From Pirellula sp. (GTDB taxonomy: Bacteria > Planctomycetota > Planctomycetia > Pirellulales > Pirellulaceae): a stretch of DNA of 39,498 bases. Under the pieces are notes generated by a model, which saw nothing but the letters and a program-made list of their open reading frames with translations, did no database searches and was not told where the DNA came from. The translations under genes and the position numbers were made by a program. The stretch spans positions 1-39,498 of the forward strand of contig JAJTID010000088.1 in the NCBI GenBank assembly GCA_021300155.1. Direction: 5' to 3'. Positions 7,992-17,723 of the stretch are shown here, piece after piece; positions within the stretch are counted from its first letter, which is position 1, and every line of letters starts with the position of its first letter.

Positions 7992-8188
7992 TTCTTCGGG
8001 AGGAGACGGTATTGGATTTCCATGACAATCGACTCACATTTTGGGAGCGGAAGTCGAATGCCCTTGCTCAACGTGTATCGGAGAATCCAGCCGATGCGCG
8101 CAGTGAGAAGATGGCAAGAATGTGAATTATGGGTAAATGACGGCAAAACTAACGAATGTCCGGATCCTAAGGCCCTCGAAGTGCGACG

Positions 8189-8218
8189 TTGACCGCGAAC
8201 GACGGAAACAAGTAAACT
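8189..8218 (+). promoter_or_regulatory. Candidate sigma-70 promoter for the dsbD run
   Basis: TTGACC (5 of 6) at 8189-8194 and TAAACT (4 of 6) at 8213-8218 are separated by 18 bases, placing a transcription start near 8225 and leaving a short leader before ATG 8248 with GGAGAG at 8239-8244. It lies in the divergent gap between the GAF-SpoIIE gene and dsbD. Confidence 0.4.
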
Positions 8219-8247
8219 CCGTTTCCACTATTCCGTTCGGAGAGCGA

Positions 8248-10674
8248 ATGAAAATCAATGGTTTCTTGATCGCAACAGCCCTGTTTGCAAACCTGGCAAT
8301 CCATGCGGATCGATCGGTTTTGTCTCAAGACCAAACCACCTTCCAAATGGACGGTACAAAAGGAAGCTTCGATTCCGCCAATTTTAGTCCTAACGGGTTG
8401 AATCTCAACGGATTGCCATGCCGATTCGAAGCCAGCTATGAACTAGAAGAAGGGTCGAATCGAGGTGCAGTGCGAATCACTGCGACCCCAGATCCTGGCT
8501 TTCATGTTTTCTCGATCACACAGCCAGATAAAGGTCCGACGAAAACAACGATTGCGTTCTCAAGTCCAAACGTACGGATCGTCGGTAAATTAGAGGCCGA
8601 TTCAAAACCTGAGATATCCCTTAACGAAGTCGGATTTGAAGGGAAACAAGTCGAGATGCACTCGGAGCCAGTCACGTGGATGGCCTCGATCGAGTTGGAG
8701 GCTCCCCCCGTAAAGGAGCCGGCAGGTATACAACTCATCATCAATGGCCAACTATGCAAGACCGGACAATGCATCGGGATCCGCAATCACTCAGTGGAAG
8801 CCCAATTTATCGGATACTACACATCCGCAAAGGATGATGATCGTAACGGTCCGTTTCGCGAACCAGACTCGCTCAGTGAATGGACAATCCAATTGTCGAA
8901 AAGCAAGGCGACGCCAGGTGAAACGGTCGAATTGATCGTTCGAGGCAAACCGGATGATACATACCATCTCTACGTGTATGATCCGAGCGATGAAGTATCC
9001 GAGTGGCGAACCCTCTTCTATTTGAAACAAAAGGGTGGACTAAAGGCAGGCCATCCAATCGCGAACAAGAGTAGCAAGCGTAAGGATTTTGGAACTGGCG
9101 AAGAAGTCGGCTACTACGAAGGAGAAGTCGAATGGAAAATTCCGCTTCGTATTCCAGCCGATGCGATCCCGAACACCTATCCGATTGTTGGCTTGGTGGG
9201 GTACCAAGCTTGCAACGAAGGATCGTGCGATCAACCACGTGGCATTGAGTTCCGAACCGAGATCGAGATTACCGATGGCATCGCCAACGCGACTCCAATC
9301 ATAGCTTCCATGCAGGCAATTGCATTCAAGACGATTGCAGAGCTTCCGAAGCGAAATCGTTGGATCGATGAATCGCGTCTAGCGAAGACATTAAGCATGA
9401 AGGATCTACTTAGCAAGTTCTGCTTGGCTATGCTCGGGGGATTGATTCTCAACGTCATGCCTTGCGTGCTTCCCGTGATCGGTCTGAAGATACTAGGGTT
9501 CGTATCGGAAGCAGCCGGAGACAGAAAGTCGGCTTCTCGACTAACGTTAGTCTACGCCTCGGGGATCATCTCGCTGATTTTGGCGTTGGGCATTGTGAGC
9601 GTTACCGTGCGTGCGATCACCGGGCAAGCGTATGGCTGGGGCGAACAATTTGGATCGGTTGCATTTCGGATCGCTTCGACTTCGTTTATGTTTGCGTTGG
9701 CATTGAGTTTTCTTGGAGTCTGGGAGATTCCCATACCAGGATTCGCAACAGGTGGCAAAAGTGCAGAGCTTGCGAGTCGCGAAGGCTACTTGGGAGCGTT
9801 TTTCAAGGGAGTCATTACAACCATCCTTGCGACTCCATGCAGTGCCTCTTTTCTAGGAGGCGTGTTCGTTGTCGCGATTAGTCAACCTAGTTGGGTTGTA
9901 TTGATTATCTTCACTGGAGTTGGGCTAGGGATGGCTCTGCCCTATCTTTTGATCGCGGCCCAGCCATCGCTCTTGTCGTTTATTCCCAAACCAGGACCAT
10001 GGATGGAAACATTCAAAGAGTTTTTGGCCTTCCCGATGTTGCTGGCCGTGGTCATGTTTGTCAACGGTTTCACGGGCGATCAAAAGATTGCTATGTTGGC
10101 TTCGCTGATTTTTGTGTGGTTTTCCTGCTGGATCGTTGGCCGAGTCGCACCCTGGTCCGAAACCATGGTGAAATTGCGTGCGTGGGGAATCGCAGCCATT
10201 ATTGCTCTATCTGGAACCTGGGGGGCATTTCACTGGATGCAACCCTCACCGTATCGTCTCGCATGGAAATCCTACAACGAAGAAAACCTTGACCATCTCG
10301 TCGGTGGCGGACGGACTGTTTTGATCGACTTCACAGCAGAGTGGTGTCAAAATTGCAAGCTAAATTTGAATCGCGCGATTCATACAAAGAAAGTCAAAGA
10401 ATGGATCGAGAAAAACAATGTCGTTGCCATGGAAGCAGACTTGACAGAGTATCCAACGCACATCAAAGACAAACTTAACGAACTAGAGAGCATCTCAATT
10501 CCTGTTTTGGCCATTTATCGCCCGGGAGATACAGAAACACCCATTGTGCTCCGCGACATTGTCAGCGAAAACGATGTTCTCAAAGCACTGGAGCAAGCAG
10601 GTCCGAGCAGATCAGTAACGGACGGGACTATCCCCAAGACTGCGTCCGTCGGCGCCTCCTACGACAAGCGTTGA
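8248..10674 (+). CDS. dsbD: DsbD-type thiol-disulfide interchange protein with C-terminal thioredoxin domain
   Basis: An 808-residue inner membrane protein that should pass reducing power from cytoplasmic thioredoxin to periplasmic thiol proteins. In order: signal peptide (1-27); a DsbD-alpha-like module with C170-KTGQ-C175; a second similar module with C322-NEGS-C327; a multi-helix transmembrane domain (about 390-665) with the paired cysteines C406 in NVMPC and C531 in ATPCSAS; and a thioredoxin-like end with WCQNC (C700, C703). The family normally has one N-terminal Cys-pair module, so two is unusual, and it is longer than E. coli DsbD (about 565). ATG 8248 follows GGAGAG. The next gene, acp, starts 44 bases after its stop on the same strand. 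Confidence 0.88.
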   Translation: MKINGFLIATALFANLAIHADRSVLSQDQTTFQMDGTKGSFDSANFSPNGLNLNGLPCRFEASYELEEGSNRGAVRITATPDPGFHVFSITQPDKGPTKTTIAFSSPNVRIVGKLEADSKPEISLNEVGFEGKQVEMHSEPVTWMASIELEAPPVKEPAGIQLIINGQLCKTGQCIGIRNHSVEAQFIGYYTSAKDDDRNGPFREPDSLSEWTIQLSKSKATPGETVELIVRGKPDDTYHLYVYDPSDEVSEWRTLFYLKQKGGLKAGHPIANKSSKRKDFGTGEEVGYYEGEVEWKIPLRIPADAIPNTYPIVGLVGYQACNEGSCDQPRGIEFRTEIEITDGIANATPIIASMQAIAFKTIAELPKRNRWIDESRLAKTLSMKDLLSKFCLAMLGGLILNVMPCVLPVIGLKILGFVSEAAGDRKSASRLTLVYASGIISLILALGIVSVTVRAITGQAYGWGEQFGSVAFRIASTSFMFALALSFLGVWEIPIPGFATGGKSAELASREGYLGAFFKGVITTILATPCSASFLGGVFVVAISQPSWVVLIIFTGVGLGMALPYLLIAAQPSLLSFIPKPGPWMETFKEFLAFPMLLAVVMFVNGFTGDQKIAMLASLIFVWFSCWIVGRVAPWSETMVKLRAWGIAAIIALSGTWGAFHWMQPSPYRLAWKSYNEENLDHLVGGGRTVLIDFTAEWCQNCKLNLNRAIHTKKVKEWIEKNNVVAMEADLTEYPTHIKDKLNELESISIPVLAIYRPGDTETPIVLRDIVSENDVLKALEQAGPSRSVTDGTIPKTASVGASYDKR

Positions 10675-10718
10675 CTTGACAGCACTATTGCTCGAAAATA
10701 CATCCAGGAAGGTACGTC

Positions 10719-10970
10719 ATGGAAAATCCATCATCACTGACAACTTTGGAAGTTGCTCAAACTCAAATTATCGAACACCTGAAAAAAATCGTGGGTGGAT
10801 TTCCCAAACCCGACGATTCGCTTGCTATTTTAGGCGTAGACTCCGTCGCGATGGCTGAGCTGACGTTCGAACTCGAGAAACGATTCTCCATCCAGATCGG
10901 TGACGACATCTTAGACGTGGATACTATTAGAGATCTCACCCAATATGTAGTGTCTCGTCAGCAAAAGTGA
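10719..10970 (+). CDS. Acyl carrier protein
   Basis: An 83-residue acyl or peptidyl carrier protein. The four-helix pattern and the motif LGVDSVAMAEL, with Ser42 as the 4'-phosphopantetheine attachment site, are clear; length fits the ACP family (75-90). The residues after the serine (VAMAELTFELEKRFSIQI) match helix II. The usual fatty-acid ACP motif is DSLD, so DSVA suggests a specialised carrier rather than the housekeeping one. No ketosynthase, acyltransferase or adenylation gene lies nearby. It sits between dsbD and jetD, with only 9 bases to the jetD start, so co-expression with jetD is likely. What it carries cannot be read from the sequence. Confidence 0.88.
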   Translation: MENPSSLTTLEVAQTQIIEHLKKIVGGFPKPDDSLAILGVDSVAMAELTFELEKRFSIQIGDDILDVDTIRDLTQYVVSRQQK

Positions 10971-10979
10971 TTCCACCAA

Positions 10980-12188
10980 GTGATTGCACCGGACGAGCTT
11001 CTCGCAAAAGCAAAGCGGTTGTACCCAAGCGTTGTTTCCGATTGGATTCGGGATGAATGCAAGTCCTTTTTCCCCAAGCGAATCCCTGCCAATCTTGAAT
11101 TGAAGTCGAGTGGAACGGAACGAAAGAAGCAATCGGAATTGCTTCGCGAAGTTCAAGAGTTGCGTAACCATTCCAAACAAACGCGAGGTTATGGCTATTC
11201 TGTCCACTGGGAAGAAATTGCGAATCGATCGCATGGTCTCAACGAATTCCCGAAACAGATTTGGATTGATACGCTAGAGGATTACCTCGGCTGGACGAGA
11301 TTGAAATCCGATTTTGAACGGATCACATCGCGTATTCGCGTGTTGCGAGAGGAATTCCCGACCCTGGAATCATGGGTTGCCAGTTCCTGGAACAAACTGC
11401 AAGACCTTGACGACGATTTTCAAGATCTCGTAACGGTGACTCGCTATCTTCGCGATCATCCACGGCCCGATTGCTTTCCAAGAGAGCTTCCACTCGCCGT
11501 ACCAACCAAGCTCGTGGAGAGACAACAAAAGATATTGGGGGAATGGCTAGATTTCGTGCTCGCATCGGAGAGTATCGATTTCGGATGTGATCGCAAAGAT
11601 TTTGCGGCACGCTATGGATTCAAGTCCTTTCGCAAACATTTGCTCCTGCGATTCTTGGATAGCGACTGGTGTGCAAGTCTTGGGCTACACTTTGAAGAAC
11701 TATCGCTACCACCGTCATCGATCGACGCTTTGAATGTGAATGATTGTCGCGTCATCATTGTAGAGAACAAAACAAATCTGCTGACACTTCCTACTATCCC
11801 ACGAACGCTCGGAATCTTTGGTGAGGGGAAAGGAGTCTCTCAGCTTCTCCGTATTGGTTGGCTAGATCGATCGGAGATCTACTACTGGGGAGACCTCGAT
11901 GTCGAGGGATTCGAAATATACGCCCATCTCAAGTTTCGATTTCCACAAACCAAAAGCATTCTGATGGATTTAACCACGATCCAACGTTTCGAAAATTTAG
12001 GTACCGTTGGAAATGGCAGCGAAAGGGAAGTACCAGTCGAACTCAACTCGGCGGAAACTGAAGCGTTTCGGTATCTCCGAAAAAACAACCTTCGGATCGA
12101 ACAAGAGCATATTCTTCAAAGCTACGTGAACGAAGCGTTCCGAGCCATTCTTCCATCGATGGATGATTCGGTCAGACGAGTTCCTTGA
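10980..12188 (+). CDS. jetD: JetD-like TOPRIM nuclease (DUF3322 and DUF2220), orphan
   Basis: A 402-residue protein with the two-domain layout of Wadjet JetD: an N-terminal DUF3322 region (about 10-200) and a C-terminal DUF2220 TOPRIM-like domain (about 205-395). The presumed catalytic acids are visible: E262 in [10 protein letters not shown] and the DxD pair D305/D307 in [11 protein letters not shown], followed by SILMD and EQEHIL. In type I Wadjet, JetD cleaves circular DNA handed over by the SMC-like JetABC complex and so limits plasmids. No jetA, jetB or jetC is in this window, although the flanks are visible for more than 10 kb upstream and more than 25 kb downstream. Start is GTG 10980, 9 bases after the acp stop; no ATG occurs before residue 329. 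Its 3' end overlaps the convergent DUF1501 gene by 17 bases. The role without JetABC is open. Confidence 0.85.
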   Translation: MIAPDELLAKAKRLYPSVVSDWIRDECKSFFPKRIPANLELKSSGTERKKQSELLREVQELRNHSKQTRGYGYSVHWEEIANRSHGLNEFPKQIWIDTLEDYLGWTRLKSDFERITSRIRVLREEFPTLESWVASSWNKLQDLDDDFQDLVTVTRYLRDHPRPDCFPRELPLAVPTKLVERQQKILGEWLDFVLASESIDFGCDRKDFAARYGFKSFRKHLLLRFLDSDWCASLGLHFEELSLPPSSIDALNVNDCRVIIVENKTNLLTLPTIPRTLGIFGEGKGVSQLLRIGWLDRSEIYYWGDLDVEGFEIYAHLKFRFPQTKSILMDLTTIQRFENLGTVGNGSEREVPVELNSAETEAFRYLRKNNLRIEQEHILQSYVNEAFRAILPSMDDSVRRVP

Positions 12189-13551
12189 TCGGTTGGTAAC
12201 CGTCGTCCACGAGATAATGCGGTCTGCCTGTCAAATCGGGAACAGTCACAGTGGACGCATTGATACCGAGGTTGTGGTAAAGCGTAGCAATCACTTCTTG
12301 AAAGGTCACAGGACGTTGGATCGCTTCGCCTCCCAAACGATCGGTTGCACCGATGACTTGTCCTGTCTTCATGCGACCTCCCGCCAACACGGCGCAGGAA
12401 ACGTTGGGCCAGTGATCGCGACCTCCATCTTTATTGATCGTCGGCGTTCGACCGAATTCGCCCCACGCGACAACGGTTGTCGTTTCTAGCAATCCACGCT
12501 GGTCGAGATCTTCGATGAGAGCACTTAATGCTTGATCAAAGTCAGGAAAGTTTTGCTTTGCAATTTTGAAATTGCTACCATGCCAATCCCAAAACGAATA
12601 GCTCAGTGTAACCACTCGAACACCAGCTTCTACCAAACGTCGAGCCAACAGAAACTGCTCGTTCAATCGTGGAGCCGCATCCCCCTGTTCTTTGTCTGTT
12701 CCTTTACCATAACGTGCGAGCACCTTGGGATCTTCTTTTGACAAGTCGAGTGCGTCGAGCATGCGACTCGATGTCAGTATTTCAAAGGCTCGCGATTGAA
12801 ATGCATCGAGTCCATCCATCGATCCCGTGTTGTCCAACTCTCGACGAAACGAATCCATGCTGACCAATAGCCGTTTACGATCCGCTAATCGTTCGGTCGT
12901 AATCCCGTTCAGCACCATATCTTTTTTGATATCCCCCAACGGATTGAAAGGGGCATGAGCCAGTCCCAGAAAACTTGGCCGGCCAAAGTTGTACGGCATG
13001 TGCCTCATTTTCGGAGACAAATTCACGTACGAGGATAGCGTCGGATCGACAGTCCCTTGCAGCTTCGAAACCACGGAGCCGAACTCTGGCCAACCACCTG
13101 GCGGGAGCCGTTCGTTCAGTCGGCCCGTCATGCATTGAAACGACTCATGTCGATCTTTGGCTCCCACGATCGATCGAATGATGGCGAGCTTGTCAGTGAT
13201 TTTGGCCAATTGAGGAAGATGCTCGCAGATTTGGATTCCCGGAACATTAGTCGCAATCGGTTGAAACTCGCCGCGAATCTCCGATGGCGCATCCATCTTC
13301 AAGTCGTACATATCCTGATGGGGGGGGCCACCGGGAAGATAGACCATGATTACCGATTTGTTTTTGTCGGAGTTGCTTTTCCCTACGCGTTGCTGATCTT
13401 CTTGTGCCTGCAGCAGTTGTGACAACGTGAGGCCGCCAAATCCGAGTGCACCAATCTTGAGAAAATTGCGGCGTTGCGCGCCATCGCAGAAACGGCCGCT
13501 GGTGCTGTTTAAAGTGGAGTTGCTGCCAAATAACGTGAGCATAGAGAACAT
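12172..13551 (-). CDS. DUF1501 protein, Tat-exported sulfatase-like
   Basis: A 459-residue member of DUF1501, very common in planctomycetes and related by fold to alkaline phosphatase/sulfatase enzymes. A twin-arginine signal is visible ([21 protein letters not shown] at about residues 27-47), implying folded export. Conserved stretches include [52 protein letters not shown] and [18 protein letters not shown]. Family function is uncertain; such genes usually sit beside DUF1549/DUF1553 cytochrome-like partners, which are absent here. ATG 13551 was chosen; ATG 13542 is also possible, and neither shows a ribosome-binding site. The gene is convergent with jetD. Confidence 0.88.
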   Translation of the reverse strand: MFSMLTLFGSNSTLNSTSGRFCDGAQRRNFLKIGALGFGGLTLSQLLQAQEDQQRVGKSNSDKNKSVIMVYLPGGPPHQDMYDLKMDAPSEIRGEFQPIATNVPGIQICEHLPQLAKITDKLAIIRSIVGAKDRHESFQCMTGRLNERLPPGGWPEFGSVVSKLQGTVDPTLSSYVNLSPKMRHMPYNFGRPSFLGLAHAPFNPLGDIKKDMVLNGITTERLADRKRLLVSMDSFRRELDNTGSMDGLDAFQSRAFEILTSSRMLDALDLSKEDPKVLARYGKGTDKEQGDAAPRLNEQFLLARRLVEAGVRVVTLSYSFWDWHGSNFKIAKQNFPDFDQALSALIEDLDQRGLLETTTVVAWGEFGRTPTINKDGGRDHWPNVSCAVLAGGRMKTGQVIGATDRLGGEAIQRPVTFQEVIATLYHNLGINASTVTVPDLTGRPHYLVDDGYQPIKELV

Positions 13552-13946
13552 CCAGAGGCGAGGGGCAGGAACAAAGGAAGGAAAGGTTCGAAGACCGGCA
13601 GGTTAAGCGTTCTGAGTATAAGCGAATTTCAGCCTCAGTGTTATCGCGAAATCCACGGAAAAGGGTGCGACTTCTTGCGGGCGAAGCCGTTGGGGGATCT
13701 TCGTTCTGTTTGTTATCGGAACAATGTTTGTGGATCGACCAGTGGCTGTCGAGGTACCAAAAAGTTCGAAAACGAGCTTTGTGATCGTTTGAAGAACACA
13801 GGAGCCTGCAAATGCTATCCCTGCCCAACTATCAACGATGTAAGCTGGCGAATTTTGGTTCATGATAGCAGCCCGTTTCCGCGTTTTCTGGTATATCTAT
13901 TAACTCAGGCTTGCCGCATAGGAGCAGAATTGATATCAGCGTAAGC
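13552..13946. other. Divergent intergenic region
   Basis: These 395 bases separate the divergent DUF1501 and OmpA-like genes. Short open frames are present on both strands but have no family signal. Promoters for both neighbours are expected here; I could not pick convincing -35/-10 pairs. Confidence 0.4.
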
Positions 13947-14861
13947 ATGAACGCGTGGTACTTCGTTTTCAATGCTAGCAAAAAGAACGCGAAAGCCAGT
14001 TGGATCTCAACATGGTGGATGCTTGGCGTTGCGATGTTGCTGCCACTCTCTATCGGTTGCAACAGAAGCAATCCGTACCTAACCCCTAGCCCTTCTGGCT
14101 TTACGCTGGCCAATCCGACGGGTGCTCCGGATTTACAACAACAATTCAACGCGCAGTTAGCCGAAGTCGAGAGACGTGCCAAACTGCTCGATGACAACAA
14201 CCGACAGTTGACGACCCAGTTGGCACAATCCCAACAGCAAATGCAGTTGTTCAAAGAACGATCCGAATTGATGCAACGTCAACTCGCGGAAGTCAATAAC
14301 CAACTCCAAGGATCACGGCTAGCAGCAGCCCAGTCTACACAGCAACTTCGCAGTATGGCGGAACGGGTTCAAGGAATCGAAACCGCAACTCAACGCCGCG
14401 GTGGTGCAAAGCTTACTGCCAATACCAGCAGTCGAGTCAATGCAGGCTCCATTCGTGAGCTAGGCTTTACGGTCGAAGACGACGATGGAGTGCTTCGTGT
14501 TCGAGTTCCCGCCGATCAGTTGTTCCAAACAGGTACTGCACAACTAACCCCTTCTGCTTCTAACATCCTCGATCGAATCGCGTCAACGATTACAGCAGAC
14601 TACCGGCGCCAACGAATTTCTATCGAAGGACACACCGACAATAGCCCTCTCTATGGCGGAACCTATACGACGAGCCATCAATTGGCGGCTGCACAATCCA
14701 ACGCGGTATTGGATCATCTTACTCGTCGCAATCAGTTACCAATCGCCCAATTGTTCACGTTGGCGCATGGTGAAAACTATCCGATCGGCGACAACCAATC
14801 ACCTGCGGGACGATCTGCCAATCGTCGCATCGAATTCGTCATTTATCCAGAGACTTGGTAG
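13947..14861 (+). CDS. OmpA-family lipoprotein with coiled coil
   Basis: A 304-residue predicted outer membrane lipoprotein. The signal ends LPLSIGC with Cys38 as the likely lipidation site. Residues about 55-150 are a Gln-rich heptad region (AQLAEVERRAKLLDDNN and following), predicted coiled coil. The C-terminal 140 residues are an OmpA/MotB peptidoglycan-binding domain: LFQTGTAQLTPSA, IEGHTDN, the SHQLAAAQSNAV helix and AGRSANRRIEFVIYP. It probably tethers the outer membrane to the cell wall. ATG 13947 gives the signal peptide; an upstream frame start at 13911 adds 12 residues. It ends 5 bases before the convergent comEC stop. Confidence 0.85.
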   Translation: MNAWYFVFNASKKNAKASWISTWWMLGVAMLLPLSIGCNRSNPYLTPSPSGFTLANPTGAPDLQQQFNAQLAEVERRAKLLDDNNRQLTTQLAQSQQQMQLFKERSELMQRQLAEVNNQLQGSRLAAAQSTQQLRSMAERVQGIETATQRRGGAKLTANTSSRVNAGSIRELGFTVEDDDGVLRVRVPADQLFQTGTAQLTPSASNILDRIASTITADYRRQRISIEGHTDNSPLYGGTYTTSHQLAAAQSNAVLDHLTRRNQLPIAQLFTLAHGENYPIGDNQSPAGRSANRRIEFVIYPETW

Positions 14862-14866
14862 TTCGA

Positions 14867-17494
14867 CTACTCTGTTTGCCAAGAGTCGCCCTGCCACGTT
14901 TGCACTTGGATATCACCATTCTTGAAGATGTGGATACGAACTGCATGGTCTCTGGCTGTCACATATAGTTTTCTATCTTTGGCAGAAAAGACATCGAGCA
15001 CTTTCGGAGTGACCGCTCGTTGAGATCCGCTAATCACAACAAAGTCGGGGTCGCACCATTCCAGGACCTTATCCGCTTGCGCATGCAACGAACCATGATG
15101 TGGAGCCAGCAACACATCTACGTCCAGCGATGGTTGAGCCAACACCATCGCCGTTCCCGGTGGTTCGAGATCGCCAGGCAAGAACACTTTACGACCTGCA
15201 TACTCAAGCACGAGGCACAGGCTGTTCGAGTTGTCGTTTCGGCCAACGTCCATCGGAGGAGGATGGAGAACCATCACTTGCCATTGCGGGTACTCCTCGA
15301 AGTCGCCACGTTTCCATTCCGTGGTTGGGACAGAAAGCGATTGAAGCTTTGTTGTTAACGTGGCTAACAATGGATCCAGGTGCGATCGCACTTGTGGTGT
15401 GGTTACGAACCTGCGAGCAGAAAATCGATGAACTATGCCAGGCATCGCATTGAAGTGATCAGCGTCCGCGTGAGACAGTAGCAATGTATCGATTTGCGAA
15501 TGGCCGCTCGCCCAAAGGGCATCCACCATCGTTCGATAGCTTCGTTCGTGGTCCCCCATTCTGCCAGCGTCGTAGCACCATAGTTTGTTGTCGGGTGTTT
15601 CGATCCAGAGATGCGCTCCGTGCCCTACATCGAGAAAGGTGAGGGTCATTCGCTCCGCATCGATCGAGTGAAAGCGAACGAAATTGCGAATCGGGTTATA
15701 GCTCAGCCCCAAAAGGAACCATAGCACCAGCGACCGGAGAAGAATTCGACGGCCTCGGATTTTGCGAATTCCGAACACCGCAACGCATACGATGCCAATG
15801 CTGTAGAATCCGTAAAGCCATAGCATCGGTGGTGCTGGGGACCAAAAATGCCCGAAAGGGACTCGTTCGCCGAACTCTACGATTTGGTCAACGATCCAAA
15901 GTTGCATTCCGCAGATCAATCCGAGCAATACACCTACAGGCCAAATCCAACCAGCGAAGATCATTCCGAGCCCAGTGATCAAAGCGATGAGCATGGGAAT
16001 CCACAAGAATAGATTCAATACGATGGCAATCGGGCTGATCACATGAAAACCTGTCCAGACCAACGGAGCAGTGATGAACCAAACCCAAAAGCTCATGCGT
16101 ATCATCTCCCAAAGAACGCGACAAATCATCGCGAACCATTTTTGGGGCTTCGCAGCTCGCTTGGCAATCAACGATCGCAACGGTGACTGACTTTTGATCA
16201 ATCGCTCGCTGGTCACGATCAGCACGGCGACCGCCATGAATGACAGTTGCGTACCGATCTCGAAGAGTACGCTTGGACGGTCCATCATCAAAACCAAACC
16301 GGCCAAAGCCAGATTATTTAAGCTAGAGTATTGCCATCGCATACATTGCGCGATGAATGCCGCAGTCAACATAATCGCGGCCCGTATCACCGGTGGATTG
16401 GCGCCACATAACAGTGCGTAACACCAAATGATGACGCAGACGCTCGGCAAAACCCACGTGCGTTTCATACCCGCGACTACACCAAAAACCAATAATGCCG
16501 AAGAGATCATCTCGATATGCATCCCCGAGATCGAAAGCATATGGATCGAACCGGTCGCAAGCAGTTCTTCTTGCAGTTGCCAAGCTGCCATGTCGCGTTG
16601 CCCAACAATCAGCGCGCAGGCGAGAGTAGATTGCCCAAATGGAACATGTCGTTCGATCGAGTTTAACGCCGTTCCAGAAATCCTTGCGAGAACTCGATCG
16701 ATTCGGAATACATCGGGTTTATCGACTGAAACGATCTGTTCCGAGCGTTCCGTTTTCGCTTGTGCCGCATATCCGAGATCTGCAAAGTATCGTGTCGTAT
16801 CGCGTTGCCCTGGATTGGATGGCTCGCTGGGTAGTCGCCATTGGCAGTAGACTTCGACACGATTTCCTGGCAGCAGACTGGGGACTCGTTCGTCGATCGT
16901 GAGCGGGACTTGCATGGAAACAGGCTTCCAAATGGCTCCAGTCCGGACTTCGGTAACGTCCAGGAGTGTCAAGGTTTGCCAAGCGAGTTGCTGAGCTGCG
17001 GTTGGTGTCAGATCAACGGTTGACGCGTGGTCTGCAGCCATTCGATTGGCTGGATCATGGAGAACTGTTGCTCGCCGATACTTTACCGCTTGTTCGATGG
17101 TGCCCCGAAGTGCCACAGGTTGCCATTGGCCGCTAGAAAGGCCAGGGCCAATTCGGTCGAGGGTGGACTGCCAATTCTGAACTTGGGCCTCAATTCTTTT
17201 GCGTTGCCGTCCTTGGTAAAAGCTGAAGCAACTTGCGAGGGCTAAGGATAGGAGCAGCAACGGCATCGCGGGTCGCTGTTCACTTCCCGGCGATAGAACA
17301 GTCCATAGGGCCAGGGACAAAAACGCAAACAGGAATGCAAGAGTGGAGAAGTCACCGCATACCGGCTCGATCCCCACCGAGACTGCGGCGATCGCCAACA
17401 GGCCAACCATGGGAAATCGGTCTCGGGCGATTCGGACCTGGGAGCGGATTTTGTGTGGGAGCGTGGTGAGAAATGAGTGGCGTTCGGGCAACAT
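14867..17494 (-). CDS. comEC: ComEC/Rec2 DNA-uptake channel
   Basis: An 875-residue polytopic membrane protein. ComEC forms the inner membrane channel that passes single-stranded DNA into the cytoplasm during natural transformation. Present are the N-terminal DUF4131-type region (about 30-260), the Competence domain with TGSIHMLSISGMHIEM and GANPPVIRAAIML, several transmembrane helices (about 320-600), and a C-terminal metallo-beta-lactamase domain with LTFLDVGHGAH and the metal motif SHADADHFN (about 672-680), plus LLAPHHGS. All three parts are intact. It is somewhat long for the family. No other competence genes are adjacent. ATG 17494 starts the frame; the sigma factor gene is divergent. 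Confidence 0.92.
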   Translation of the reverse strand: MLPERHSFLTTLPHKIRSQVRIARDRFPMVGLLAIAAVSVGIEPVCGDFSTLAFLFAFLSLALWTVLSPGSEQRPAMPLLLLSLALASCFSFYQGRQRKRIEAQVQNWQSTLDRIGPGLSSGQWQPVALRGTIEQAVKYRRATVLHDPANRMAADHASTVDLTPTAAQQLAWQTLTLLDVTEVRTGAIWKPVSMQVPLTIDERVPSLLPGNRVEVYCQWRLPSEPSNPGQRDTTRYFADLGYAAQAKTERSEQIVSVDKPDVFRIDRVLARISGTALNSIERHVPFGQSTLACALIVGQRDMAAWQLQEELLATGSIHMLSISGMHIEMISSALLVFGVVAGMKRTWVLPSVCVIIWCYALLCGANPPVIRAAIMLTAAFIAQCMRWQYSSLNNLALAGLVLMMDRPSVLFEIGTQLSFMAVAVLIVTSERLIKSQSPLRSLIAKRAAKPQKWFAMICRVLWEMIRMSFWVWFITAPLVWTGFHVISPIAIVLNLFLWIPMLIALITGLGMIFAGWIWPVGVLLGLICGMQLWIVDQIVEFGERVPFGHFWSPAPPMLWLYGFYSIGIVCVAVFGIRKIRGRRILLRSLVLWFLLGLSYNPIRNFVRFHSIDAERMTLTFLDVGHGAHLWIETPDNKLWCYDAGRMGDHERSYRTMVDALWASGHSQIDTLLLSHADADHFNAMPGIVHRFSARRFVTTPQVRSHLDPLLATLTTKLQSLSVPTTEWKRGDFEEYPQWQVMVLHPPPMDVGRNDNSNSLCLVLEYAGRKVFLPGDLEPPGTAMVLAQPSLDVDVLLAPHHGSLHAQADKVLEWCDPDFVVISGSQRAVTPKVLDVFSAKDRKLYVTARDHAVRIHIFKNGDIQVQTWQGDSWQTE

Positions 17495-17723
17495 GTTGAA
17501 TTACGGGGACGATTTATGTTCAAAAAAAACAACACCATAAAAATACTTGAAATCAAAAAAAATCGGATTAGGGCCCAGCAAACCAAGCAAATCGCAGGGA
17601 TCAAACGAAAACTCTGCGTTTTGCCGGTGACTATGGCACACCAACTGCTTTTTCACTTCTCATCGACAACGGAACCAGACGCTCAAAACGAGCATCTCAG
17701 TCACTTACCCCGATGAGCCAAAA

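Noticed and set aside
8248-13551. Complete Wadjet defence system
   Set aside because: Only JetD is recognisable; none of the neighbours resembles JetA, JetB or JetC.
13832-14254. 140-codon minus-strand frame at the start of the OmpA-like gene
   Set aside because: It overlaps a well-supported plus-strand lipoprotein and has no family signal.
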